A stretch of 64,000 nt of DNA, from NCBI GenBank assembly GCA_000733415.1, contig KL662191.1:5699836-5763835 (forward strand), written 5' to 3'. Shown here piece after piece: positions 8,706-15,970 of this stretch (its first letter is position 1; every line of letters starts with the position of its first letter). The position numbers and the translations under genes were made by a program. This DNA is from [Leptolyngbya] sp. JSC-1. GTDB taxonomy: Bacteria; Cyanobacteriota; Cyanobacteriia; Elainellales; Elainellaceae. A model generated the notes under the pieces. The model did not search any database and was not told where the DNA came from. It was given only the letters and a program-made list of their open reading frames with translations.

Positions 8706-9736
8706 TATTCTCCGTCGCTGGCGGTGGCTTCGATTTTTTGATATTGGGCTTGAATTCGGTCAGACACGCGATTGTCAACCGCATCTTTCGCCAGCCGCAC
8801 CGCATTGAAGATGGTGGGAGCCTGCGAACTACCATGTCCAACAATGCAAATGCCATTCACGCCCAGCAGCAATCCACCGCCGTGTTCGGCATGATCCACC
8901 CGTTGCTTGATCCGTCTCAGGTTGGGTTTCAACAGCAGCGTGCCCAGGCGACCACGCCAGCCTTGCGGCAACTCTTCCCGCAGAATGTTGAGCAGCACCT
9001 CGCCCACTGCTTCGGCAAACTTGAGCAGCACATTCCCGGCAAAGCCGTCACAGACCACGACATCAAACTTACCCGACAGCACATCTCGCCCTTCTGCGTT
9101 GCCAATAAACGAGATGCGCGGATTCTCTTCTAAAAGCTGGTAGGTGCGTAGCGCTAGCTCATTTCCCTTCGAGGATTCTTCACCGATGTTGAGCAGCCCA
9201 ACTTTGGGATTTTCTGTACCCAGCACATACTGGGAGTAGATCGCGCCCATCACCGCAAACTGGTCTAAAAACTTAGGACGGCAATCGACATTCGCGCCCA
9301 CATCCAGAATCAGCACGGGTTTCGCCATGATAGTGGGCAACACGGCTCCAATCGCCGGACGGTCAATTCCAGGAATCCGCCCTAACCGTAACAGTGCTGC
9401 CGCCATTGCCGCGCCTGAATGCCCTGCCGACACCACCGCATCGGCCCGACCCTGCTTAACCAAATCCATCGCGACGTTAATCGAAGCTTTTGGCTTACGA
9501 CGTAAGGCACTCAACGGCTCCTCATGCATTTCCACCAAGCCTTCGGCGGGCACAATTTCCAGCCGGTGCAGCGCATTGTGCTGTTTCAGAATGGCTTCGA
9601 TGGGCTGGGGGTCGCCGACCAGAAGGACCTGCACCCCAAGTTCTGCCTGTGCTCTTATCGCGCCAACAACAATTTCAGCGGGAGCGTAATCTCCCCCCAT
9701 TGCATCAATTGCAATCCGTGCCTGAGTCGATCCCAT
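8705..9736 (-). CDS. plsX: Phosphate acyltransferase PlsX
   Basis: Makes acyl-phosphate from acyl-ACP, the first step of PlsX/PlsY phospholipid synthesis. The 343-residue protein begins RIAIDAMGGDYAP and carries the VVSAGHSGAAMAAALLRLGRI and CDGFAGNVLLKFAE family motifs. Peripheral membrane association is known for the family. It overlaps fabH by one nucleotide and lies 80 bp downstream of rpaB, so read-through from rpaB is possible. Confidence 0.97.
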   Translation of the reverse strand: MGSTQARIAIDAMGGDYAPAEIVVGAIRAQAELGVQVLLVGDPQPIEAILKQHNALHRLEIVPAEGLVEMHEEPLSALRRKPKASINVAMDLVKQGRADAVVSAGHSGAAMAAALLRLGRIPGIDRPAIGAVLPTIMAKPVLILDVGANVDCRPKFLDQFAVMGAIYSQYVLGTENPKVGLLNIGEESSKGNELALRTYQLLEENPRISFIGNAEGRDVLSGKFDVVVCDGFAGNVLLKFAEAVGEVLLNILREELPQGWRGRLGTLLLKPNLRRIKQRVDHAEHGGGLLLGVNGICIVGHGSSQAPTIFNAVRLAKDAVDNRVSDRIQAQYQKIEATASDGE

Positions 9737-9816
9737 TGATCAAAGTGATAGAAACCTCACAAATTTTATCAGATGGATTCTACCCATAGACGGAGAGAAT
9801 TGACCGGAAACCCGAA

Positions 9817-10548
9817 TTATTCTGTTTCACCAGGAGGCACAATCCGCTGAAACAGATAGCCAGTGCCGCGTGCCGTCAAGATCAGCTCTGGATTGCTGGG
9901 GTCATCTTCGAGTTTGGCCCGCAGGCGAGAAATATGGACATCCACCACCCGCGTGTCCACATGGCGCTCAGGCGTGTAGCCCCACACCTCTTGCAAAATT
10001 TCGGAACGGGAGAAGGGTTCGCCGGACCGACCCACCAGCAGCTCTAGCAGGCTAAATTCCATGCCGGTCAACCGAATCCGCTCGTCGCCCTTGTAGACTT
10101 GGCGTTTGTTCGTATCGATGCGAATGTTGTTGATGTGGATGACGCCCGAACTGGGGATGCCAGAGGTGCCCACCTTCTCCACCCGGCGCAATACTGAACG
10201 AATCCGCGCTTCCAGTTCCTTGGGCGAAAACGGCTTCACCACATAGTCATCCGCGCCCAGCTCCAAACCCGTAATCCGGTCGGCCACATCGCCCAGCGCC
10301 GTTAGCATAATAATCGGCACATCGGATTCTTTGCGGAGTTCCTGGCAGACCCCATAGCCGTCCAACTTCGGCATCATTACATCCAGCACCACCAGATCGG
10401 GGTTGGCATTGCGGAAGGTTTCCAGGGCCTCTTCCCCATCGGCAGCCGTGACGACATCGTACCCAATCATGGAAAGGCGCGTTTCCAGAATGCGGCGAAT
10501 ACTGGCTTCATCGTCAACGACCAGAATCTTTTCTTTGTGATTTTCCAA
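9817..10548 (-). CDS. rpaB: OmpR-family response regulator RpaB
   Basis: A 243-residue response regulator that, in cyanobacteria, binds HLR1 sites and controls photosystem and high-light genes. The receiver domain (residues about 7-120) has the acidic pair DDE at 12-14, the phospho-acceptor Asp56 (LVVLDVMMPK), and the Lys in VVKPFSPKE; the DNA-binding winged helix spans about 140-235 and ends LTARGTGYLFQ. The ILETRLSMIGYDVVTAADGE run is characteristic of RpaB. It is divergent from radA across about 200 bp, an arrangement common in cyanobacteria. The partner kinase Hik33 is not in the window. Confidence 0.95.
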   Translation of the reverse strand: MENHKEKILVVDDEASIRRILETRLSMIGYDVVTAADGEEALETFRNANPDLVVLDVMMPKLDGYGVCQELRKESDVPIIMLTALGDVADRITGLELGADDYVVKPFSPKELEARIRSVLRRVEKVGTSGIPSSGVIHINNIRIDTNKRQVYKGDERIRLTGMEFSLLELLVGRSGEPFSRSEILQEVWGYTPERHVDTRVVDVHISRLRAKLEDDPSNPELILTARGTGYLFQRIVPPGETE

Positions 10549-10749
10549 TTTAGTTTACACTCCTTAAACTTGATATTTCTTAGTTAATTTTCGTCACTTT
10601 ATCATTAAAGATATTAGCTCACCTGAATCAAATTAGAACGCTGAACTCCCTATTATAGCTACATTTCAATGTTTCTTAAGATTCCTCCGGCGGAATGGAT
10701 TTCACATAAATCTAAAGCAATCTCTTAATCTAGCGGAAACAATTGTCAC

Positions 10750-12330
10750 ATGCCCAAACAACGCTCGCTCTATGTTTGCAATCAATGCGGAGCAGAATCG
10801 CCGCAGTTTTTTGGCAAATGCCCATCCTGTGGCGCTTGGAATTCGATGGTGGAACAGATCGTCACGGCGACCCCTGCCGGTCGGGTCACTCCCCTAGCCG
10901 CCGCTCGGTCTGCCAGTTCGTCCCGCACCCCCAAACCCGCCCCTCAGCCCATTGCTGCCCTCACCCTCAACCAAATCTCCGACCATCCCCAAACCCGCCT
11001 CACCTCTGGCTACACCGAACTCGACCGCGTCCTTGGCGGTGGCATCGTCCCCGGTTCCTTGGTCCTGATCGGCGGCGATCCAGGCATTGGTAAATCCACC
11101 TTGCTGCTCCAAGTCGCCAACCAACTCGCCACCCGCTACCGCATCCTCTATGTTTGCGCCGAAGAGTCAGGCCAGCAGGTGAAGTTGCGCTCGCAGCGGC
11201 TGGGGATTGGAAGCGGGGGAGCCAGGGAGATTGAGGAGAGTAAGCGAAGCAAGGTGAGTCAGAGAAGCAAAATGCAATCAGCCGCTGTTCTCTCCACTTC
11301 TCCACCTTCCCCACCCCCCACCCCTCCCACCCCCCACCCTAACGCCTCCGACGCTACGCGAACCACCCCTCCACCCGACCTCTACCTCCTACCCGAAACC
11401 GATCTAGAAACCATCCTGCGCGAGTTGGAGGCGCTGCGTCCGCAGGTGGCGGTAATCGACAGTATCCAGGCGCTTTACTTTGCGGCGTTGAATTCGGCTC
11501 CGGGGTCGGTGGCGCAGGTGCGGGAATGTACGTCGGCGCTGATGCAGGTAGCTAAGCGGGAGCACATTACCTTATTCATCGTCGGGCATGTGACCAAAGA
11601 GGGAGCGATTGCGGGACCGAAGGTGCTAGAGCATTTGGTGGATACGGTGCTCTACTTTGAGGGCGATCGGTTTGCCAGCCACCGACTGCTGCGGTCGGTG
11701 AAGAATCGGTTTGGGGCCACCCATGAACTGGGCGTGTTTGAGATGGCGGATGGTGGCTTGGAGGAGGTGCGCAATCCCTCGGAGTTGTTTTTGGGCAATC
11801 GGGATGAGGAAACTCCGGGTACGGCAACGATTGTGGCCTGTGAGGGGACGCGCCCGCTGGTGGTGGAGCTGCAAGCTTTGGTTAGCCCCACGAGTTACCC
11901 GTCACCTCGACGGTCTACAACTGGGATCGAATACAACCGGCTGCTGCAAATTTTGGCGGTGCTGGAGAAACGGGTCGGGATTCCGCTATCGAAGCTGGAT
12001 GCCTATGTGGCGGCGTCGGGTGGTTTGAATGTGGCGGAACCAGCGGCAGATTTGGGTGTGGCCTTAGCAGTGGCGGCGAGTTTCCGCGATCGGGTGGTGG
12101 ATCCGTCGATGGTGCTGATCGGCGAAGTGGGGTTGGGGGGACAGGTGCGCCCGGTGTCGCAAATGGAACTGCGGTTAAAGGAAGCGGCAAAACTTGGCTT
12201 TAAACGAGCGATTGTCCCCGCCAGTCAGGCAATTACCAGTTCTGAGCTGGAAATTATTCCAGTGGCACGAGTAATGGATGCAATTGCGATTGGATTGGTG
12301 GGTGGACGCACGAATAATCATGAACCCTAA
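10750..12330 (+). CDS. radA: DNA repair protein RadA with an inserted loop
   Basis: RadA/Sms, a RecA-like ATPase that helps process recombination intermediates. A four-cysteine zinc finger (Cys10, Cys13, Cys24, Cys27) is followed by the Walker A loop GGDPGIGKST (108-117), a Walker B-like VAVIDSIQ (233-240), the KNRFG motif and a C-terminal Lon-like domain (GGLNVAEPAADLGVALA). At 526 residues it is longer than usual. Residues about 154-209 (nt 11209-11376) form a Ser/Pro/Thr-rich insert between RLGI and LYLLPETDLE, encoded by C-rich sequence like the intergenic tracts elsewhere in the window. The frame is kept, so the protein is probably functional. Confidence 0.96.
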   Translation: MPKQRSLYVCNQCGAESPQFFGKCPSCGAWNSMVEQIVTATPAGRVTPLAAARSASSSRTPKPAPQPIAALTLNQISDHPQTRLTSGYTELDRVLGGGIVPGSLVLIGGDPGIGKSTLLLQVANQLATRYRILYVCAEESGQQVKLRSQRLGIGSGGAREIEESKRSKVSQRSKMQSAAVLSTSPPSPPPTPPTPHPNASDATRTTPPPDLYLLPETDLETILRELEALRPQVAVIDSIQALYFAALNSAPGSVAQVRECTSALMQVAKREHITLFIVGHVTKEGAIAGPKVLEHLVDTVLYFEGDRFASHRLLRSVKNRFGATHELGVFEMADGGLEEVRNPSELFLGNRDEETPGTATIVACEGTRPLVVELQALVSPTSYPSPRRSTTGIEYNRLLQILAVLEKRVGIPLSKLDAYVAASGGLNVAEPAADLGVALAVAASFRDRVVDPSMVLIGEVGLGGQVRPVSQMELRLKEAAKLGFKRAIVPASQAITSSELEIIPVARVMDAIAIGLVGGRTNNHEP

Positions 12331-12384
12331 GGCACGAACCCGAAGGAGAATCTGCCAGAAACTATCACCAACTATCACCAATGG

Positions 12385-12855
12385 TTAGTTGACAGTTAGC
12401 TTCTGCACAAATGCTGCATAGTCTGAGGATTGAATACCCTGCTGTAGAACTGCCAATACTGCTCGCATATCGCCTTCTAGTAATTTTTTAACCGCTAAGC
12501 AAAGTCCTGAAAATACACGACTCCGGTTGATGCGGATAGCATCAACCGGCAGATCAAAATGTTCACCGTTTTCCAGATAGAACCAGCTTAGTGTTTGATC
12601 AAGCACTTGCCAGACAATACACTCCTGCACATTATTGCGTCGATAGGCTTGTTTCTTAGCATGGAGGTCAATAGCGGCGCTACTAGCTGCAATTTCGACA
12701 ATTAGTTCGGGTGCTCCTTCGAGATAGTCATCATCACTTAGTCGTGACTGACCACCTGCTGCTTCGCTGATCAAGAGAACCGCATCGGGCTGAGGGGCGT
12801 TATCGTGATCCAACCGTATAGTTGGTTCAATTGCTAAATCTACATTGGGAGTCAT
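12385..12855 (-). pseudogene. Uma2-family nuclease, 5'-truncated
   Basis: A PD-(D/E)XK nuclease of the Uma2 (DUF820) family common in cyanobacteria. It keeps the catalytic-type residues: Asp in NAPQPDAVLLI, Glu in ELIVEIAASS and Lys in LHAKKQAYRR. The first in-frame ATG encodes what is normally the middle of the protein (about residue 85 of a roughly 240-residue family). Upstream codons NLGTYEA still match the family and then run straight into the 3' end of the phosphatase gene, so about 80 N-terminal residues are missing. Likely a remnant, though the shortened ORF could still be translated. Confidence 0.7.
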
Positions 12856-12869
12856 CGCTTCATAAGTGC

Positions 12870-13427
12870 CTAAATTTGGGATCGACTGAACTCGCTTCCA
12901 AACCGGTCACACTCATCCAGCAGTCGATTCAGTTCCGCTGCAACCGTCCAGGGATTGCGGCCTTTAAACGCGGCAGCAATCACAGCTTCATAGGGATTTC
13001 TGCGAGTTTGTTTAACGGCGGCAATTGCATCTTGTTTGGAGAATCCCCGTCCAGCCACCAACCAAGCAGCTAAAACATGTCCCGTGCGTCCAATGCCGCC
13101 AGAGCAGTGAACTACAACCTTCTCGTGCTTCTGATTGGCAGCGAATAGAAACGGTAGGATTTGCTGAATCAGAATGTTTGAGTTTGCAAGCTGGAAATCT
13201 TCGATTGGCGTCCAACAAACTTGGTCGCAGCCAAAGGTCTGTCGGTAAACGTCCAGCAGATTGGCATAGGGAGCCAGTTGCGATTCAGGCAGTAAACAGC
13301 AAATTCGCTTGATGCCTTGATGCTGCATAAATTCAACCCATTCGTTAACTTGCTCGCTGCGATATCCCGGCCGAGCTGCGCCAAACACAATCGGTTCGTC
13401 CTCTGAAGCTGGAGCAAATTTGTACAT
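12870..13427 (-). CDS. Protein-tyrosine / dual-specificity phosphatase-like protein
   Basis: A 185-residue cysteine-based phosphatase. The P-loop HCSGGIGRTG carries the nucleophile Cys and the phosphate-binding Arg (CX5R), and the preceding PIEDF provides the general-acid Asp region. Cytoplasmic, no signal peptide. Likely removes phosphate from proteins or small molecules; the substrate is unknown. It lies immediately upstream of the Uma2 remnant, whose residual codons overlap its 3' end. Confidence 0.88.
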   Translation of the reverse strand: MYKFAPASEDEPIVFGAARPGYRSEQVNEWVEFMQHQGIKRICCLLPESQLAPYANLLDVYRQTFGCDQVCWTPIEDFQLANSNILIQQILPFLFAANQKHEKVVVHCSGGIGRTGHVLAAWLVAGRGFSKQDAIAAVKQTRRNPYEAVIAAAFKGRNPWTVAAELNRLLDECDRFGSEFSRSQI

Positions 13428-13590
13428 AGCACATCGAGTTTAGTAGCTAATTTTAATGCTGCCGTTCTAATCTCGGTTTCGTTTAGTGTCGAAATTTGAA
13501 CTAAGGGTTTGGATCAAGCTTAAGATCTCCCTGATCCTAAAATCATTAGTTCGTGTATACTACTTGTCCAGTATCAGAATAGACAGACAG

Positions 13591-13755
13591 ATGGGCAAGG
13601 TCATTGCGTTTGGTTGGTATGGTGGAAAGTTTAATCACTTGAATTGGCTTCTGCCTTTACTGCCAGATGCGACTCATTACTGTGAACCCTTTGGCGGCTC
13701 TGCGGCGGTTTTGTTAAACAGAAAGCCTGCTCCGGTAGAGACTTATGACTTATAA
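13591..13755 (+). pseudogene. Dam-type DNA adenine methylase, N-terminal part (frameshifted)
   Basis: Encodes the first 54 residues of a class D12 N6-adenine methyltransferase: FGWYGGKF is near the family FxxxGGK start and CEPFGGSAAVLLNR is the SAM-binding motif I. The frame ends early at PVETYDL-stop. The family sequence continues ETYNDLDGEVVNFF, which is found in the next frame. A 7-nt near-tandem duplication (ACTTATG then ACTTATA, 13741-13754) explains the shift. I chose the ATG at 13591 because earlier residues do not resemble the family. The stop overlaps the ATG of the C-terminal part, so coupled translation of two halves is conceivable. Confidence 0.75.
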
Positions 13756-14485
13756 CGATCTTGATGGAGAAGTTGTCAATTTTTTTCGGGTTCTGCGAGA
13801 TAGTCAAGAAGAATTGATTAGAGCGATTGGTTTAACTCCTTTTGCTAGAGAAGAACTCAGGATTGCAGCAGAAGAACCCATTGAGGGGCTTACAGAGCTA
13901 GAGCGAGCGCGGCGTTTTTTTGTTCGAGCGCGACAGGTCAGAACGGGTTTAGCCCAGACTGCTAGTGCGGGACGCTGGGCGCATTGCAAGCTGACGAGCC
14001 GAGCCGGAATGGCGGGGGCAGTTTCTCGTTGGCTGGGGAGTGTGGAAGGATTATCTGAGATTGTCCAACGACTGTTGCGAGTTCAAATCGAAAACACTCC
14101 GGCAATTGAAGTGATTCGACGGTATGACAGTGAGGAAACCTTGTTTTATTGTGATCCTCCCTACCCCCATGATTCTCGTGGTGATGCAAATGCCTATGGA
14201 TATGAAATGACGGATGATGAGCATCGGCAACTAGCTGAAGTACTGAAAAATGTTAAAGGCAAAGTTGCTTTATCCGGCTATCACTGTGATTTGTTGGATC
14301 AGCTTTATCAGGATTGGGATTACATAGAGGCCCCTGCTAAGCAGTGTCTTTCAGTTAAACAGCCTCGAACGGAAGTACTTTGGATTAATTATGATGTTCC
14401 GAAGGATACAATTCAATGGCTGAACCAGCAGAAATCCTCGCTGCCGCTTTTCGACGCGCTTCCAGCAACCTGGGACAATCATTAG
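13745..14485 (+). CDS. Dam-type DNA adenine methylase, C-terminal part
   Basis: Holds the rest of the D12-class N6-adenine methyltransferase: TYNDLDGEVVNFFRVLRD, the target-recognition region, and the catalytic DPPY motif in LFYCDPPYPHDSRG. The 246 residues lack the SAM-binding FxGG segment, which is in the 13591-13755 piece. Unless the two products assemble, or the shift is bypassed, the enzyme is inactive. It overlaps a 66-aa ORF (14416-14616) that resembles the start of a restriction nuclease, consistent with a former type II restriction-modification pair. Confidence 0.8.
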   Translation: MTYNDLDGEVVNFFRVLRDSQEELIRAIGLTPFAREELRIAAEEPIEGLTELERARRFFVRARQVRTGLAQTASAGRWAHCKLTSRAGMAGAVSRWLGSVEGLSEIVQRLLRVQIENTPAIEVIRRYDSEETLFYCDPPYPHDSRGDANAYGYEMTDDEHRQLAEVLKNVKGKVALSGYHCDLLDQLYQDWDYIEAPAKQCLSVKQPRTEVLWINYDVPKDTIQWLNQQKSSLPLFDALPATWDNH

Positions 14486-14616
14486 TTGAGGATGAAGTTA
14501 GAGAGCGGGTTGAATATGTTGCTCGTAATTTAAAGAACCGAGCTGGGGTGCGGTTATTAATGGCGTGGAAATGGAGGCTGATTGAGCAGAAGGTATCAAG
14601 GCGAATCAGTATGTAA
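14416..14616 (+). pseudogene. Restriction-endonuclease-like N-terminal remnant
   Basis: A 66-residue ORF overlapping the methylase 3' end by 70 nt. Residues 5-48 (EILAAAFRRASS, then LVEDEVRERVEYVARNLKNR) look like the N-terminus of restriction enzymes I recall paired with D12 methylases in cyanobacteria. The expected continuation after GVRLLMA is lost, and the remaining WKWRLIEQKVSRRISM looks unrelated. The family link is from memory and needs a search. Probably the stump of the nuclease partner. Confidence 0.45.
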
Positions 14617-14693
14617 TAACCGCTTGACTCGGATTGCCCGATTTGGGTATTGTGATTGACTAAGGTTGCAGATTTTGCCTAGCAGCCCGGATT

Positions 14694-14853
14694 CCCAAAA
14701 ATCTAGCGTCGCCCATTGCTGTTTGCCCCAGCGAACAGGCGACTGACCCCCTCGACTGTCGAACCCAGTCTGGGCGGCTAACGGAGTATTTTAACACTCT
14801 CTCCGGCCACCCTGCTTGGCGCTGCATTTTGAAGGGGTGGCTAGATTTTTGGG
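14694..14853 (+). promoter_or_regulatory. Structured RNA leader, copy 1 of a two-copy family
   Basis: Closing stem P1 of 13 bp (14694-14706 with 14841-14853), followed directly by P2 (14708-14713 with 14738-14743) capped by P2a (14718-14721 with 14729-14732). The single-stranded block UGACCCCCUC is at 14744-14753, then P3 (14754-14758 with 14766-14770), GGCUAA, P4 (14784-14787 with 14796-14799) and P5 (14807-14812 with 14835-14840). The same layout occurs at 56430-56580 on the minus strand with compensatory changes. It ends 34 nt before the ATG of the 83-aa gene. It matches no riboswitch consensus I know. Confidence 0.7.
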
Positions 14854-14887
14854 TTTTCTTCCCAACTCATATACAGGAGTGTTGCTT

Positions 14888-15139
14888 ATGGCAGATGAGT
14901 TTCTGTCTGATTTTTCGTTCGATCCTAATTATCCTGAGTCTCCACCGAACTACGTATCTGGGGAACGAGAACGTCTGAAGCTGATTCTGATTGGTTCGGC
15001 TGAAGGCATTCGCGAAATGATTCACAAAATGCATCAGCGCGATTTAGCAGAGGTAGGTTCCTGGAGTCGGCTGTTGCCGGTTCCTAATTCAGACGAAGTG
15101 ATGAGTGTATTGATGCTTTACCGTAGGCGCGGTGAATAG
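14888..15139 (+). CDS. Conserved hypothetical protein, 83 aa
   Basis: An 83-residue soluble protein: an acidic N-terminus (MADEFLSDFSFDPNYPES) followed by a compact alpha/beta region (LKLILIGSAEGIREMIHKMH, then SWSRLLPVPNSDEVMSVLMLYRR). The frame is open from 14816, but I chose 14888 because AGGAG lies 8 nt upstream and the earlier codons belong to the RNA leader. It seems to be a small cyanobacterial family of unknown function. Its control by the leader at 14694-14853 is the main clue to its role. Confidence 0.7.
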   Translation: MADEFLSDFSFDPNYPESPPNYVSGERERLKLILIGSAEGIREMIHKMHQRDLAEVGSWSRLLPVPNSDEVMSVLMLYRRRGE

Positions 15140-15618
15140 AAGCTAGAACAAGTAGGGGAATGGTGCGATCATTCCTCTATCTCTGGCACCAATTGACTGC
15201 CATAGCAAGCCACTTTGTTACACAGTAATTACACAACAGAGATAACTATTTGTAACAAAAACGACAATTTACTACTGATCTGCTCAGATCTGATATAAGA
15301 TTGTGGATGCAAAATATGGATCGATGGCGATTGTAAGCTTCATTCTCCGTTCACCTCACAAGAGAGGGAAGTATGGCCATATCTTCCATAAAAGTTCGTA
15401 GAATGATTGCTTGACAGTTTTTTGAATAGTTTAGTTAACAAATATCTCAAGATTCTGCGAGATGGTCTTTCCAACGTAGGAAATACATAGGGAGGTTATC
15501 GTCGTTGCTTCTAGAACTGGATAACAGATGTGAATATAGGGATTGAATTGAGATTATCAGGACTATCAAAGCTCTGATGCTTTCAATTTGGATGTTCTAA
15601 TGCTTTTTGGAGGTATTT
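15140..15618. other. Gene-free stretch, about 480 bp
   Basis: No ORF with coding character was seen on either strand. The sequence is relatively AT-rich compared with its neighbours and probably carries the promoter of the 42-aa peptide. I see no repeat or obvious hairpin worth naming. Confidence 0.4.
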
Positions 15619-15747
15619 ATGAAACGGTTGATTTTGATTACTCTGGCGATGATTGCCTTGTCTACGCTGATACCAAGCTTGACTCCGTCGGCTGATGCGC
15701 TTAACAAGCGGTTTAGGGAGGCTCACGAACGGGTGATGAACCGATAA
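15619..15747 (+). CDS. Small secreted peptide, 42 aa
   Basis: A short ORF preceded by a strong ribosome-binding site (GGAGG, 6 nt before the ATG). The product starts MKRLILITLAMIALSTLIPS, a clear signal peptide, with likely cleavage around SADA and a remaining charged tail of about 15 residues (LNKRFREAHERVMNR). No family recognised. It lies upstream of the DUF4157 gene with 223 bp between them, so co-transcription is uncertain. Possible roles such as a secreted peptide or toxin-like peptide are speculation. Confidence 0.5.
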   Translation: MKRLILITLAMIALSTLIPSLTPSADALNKRFREAHERVMNR

Positions 15748-15754
15748 GCAGGCG

Positions 15755-15848
15755 TTGCTGAATCGCAGGGTAGTTGAGCGGGAGTTGAGCCTTAGTTCTA
15801 GCCTTGATTTTGCACGAAACTTCAGCTCTTCAAGCTCCGATTCAGCAA
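15755..15848. repeat. Inverted-repeat element, MITE-like
   Basis: TTGCTGAATCG (15755-15765) and its exact complement CGATTCAGCAA (15838-15848) bound a 94-bp segment without coding potential. These ends look like terminal inverted repeats of a small transposon remnant. No transposase is present. Confidence 0.4.
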
Positions 15849-15970
15849 TGTCTTCCTAGTTTGTAAAAGCGGCCTCAAATCAAAGAAAAAGCGAGACTTG
15901 CGGTGAAGTTTGCTGTAGGCTAGTAGAATCATCGGGCGCGAATTCGTGCGCGCATTGTGGAGGACATCGG

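Noticed and set aside
14694..14853. Cobalamin riboswitch, because of CTGACCCCC
   Set aside because: The consensus GCCACTG and the downstream AGCCAGGAGACC-type box are missing, and the helix order differs.
14816..14887. Longer start for the 83-aa gene
   Set aside because: These codons coincide with the RNA element and lack a ribosome-binding site; the ATG at 14888 has AGGAG.
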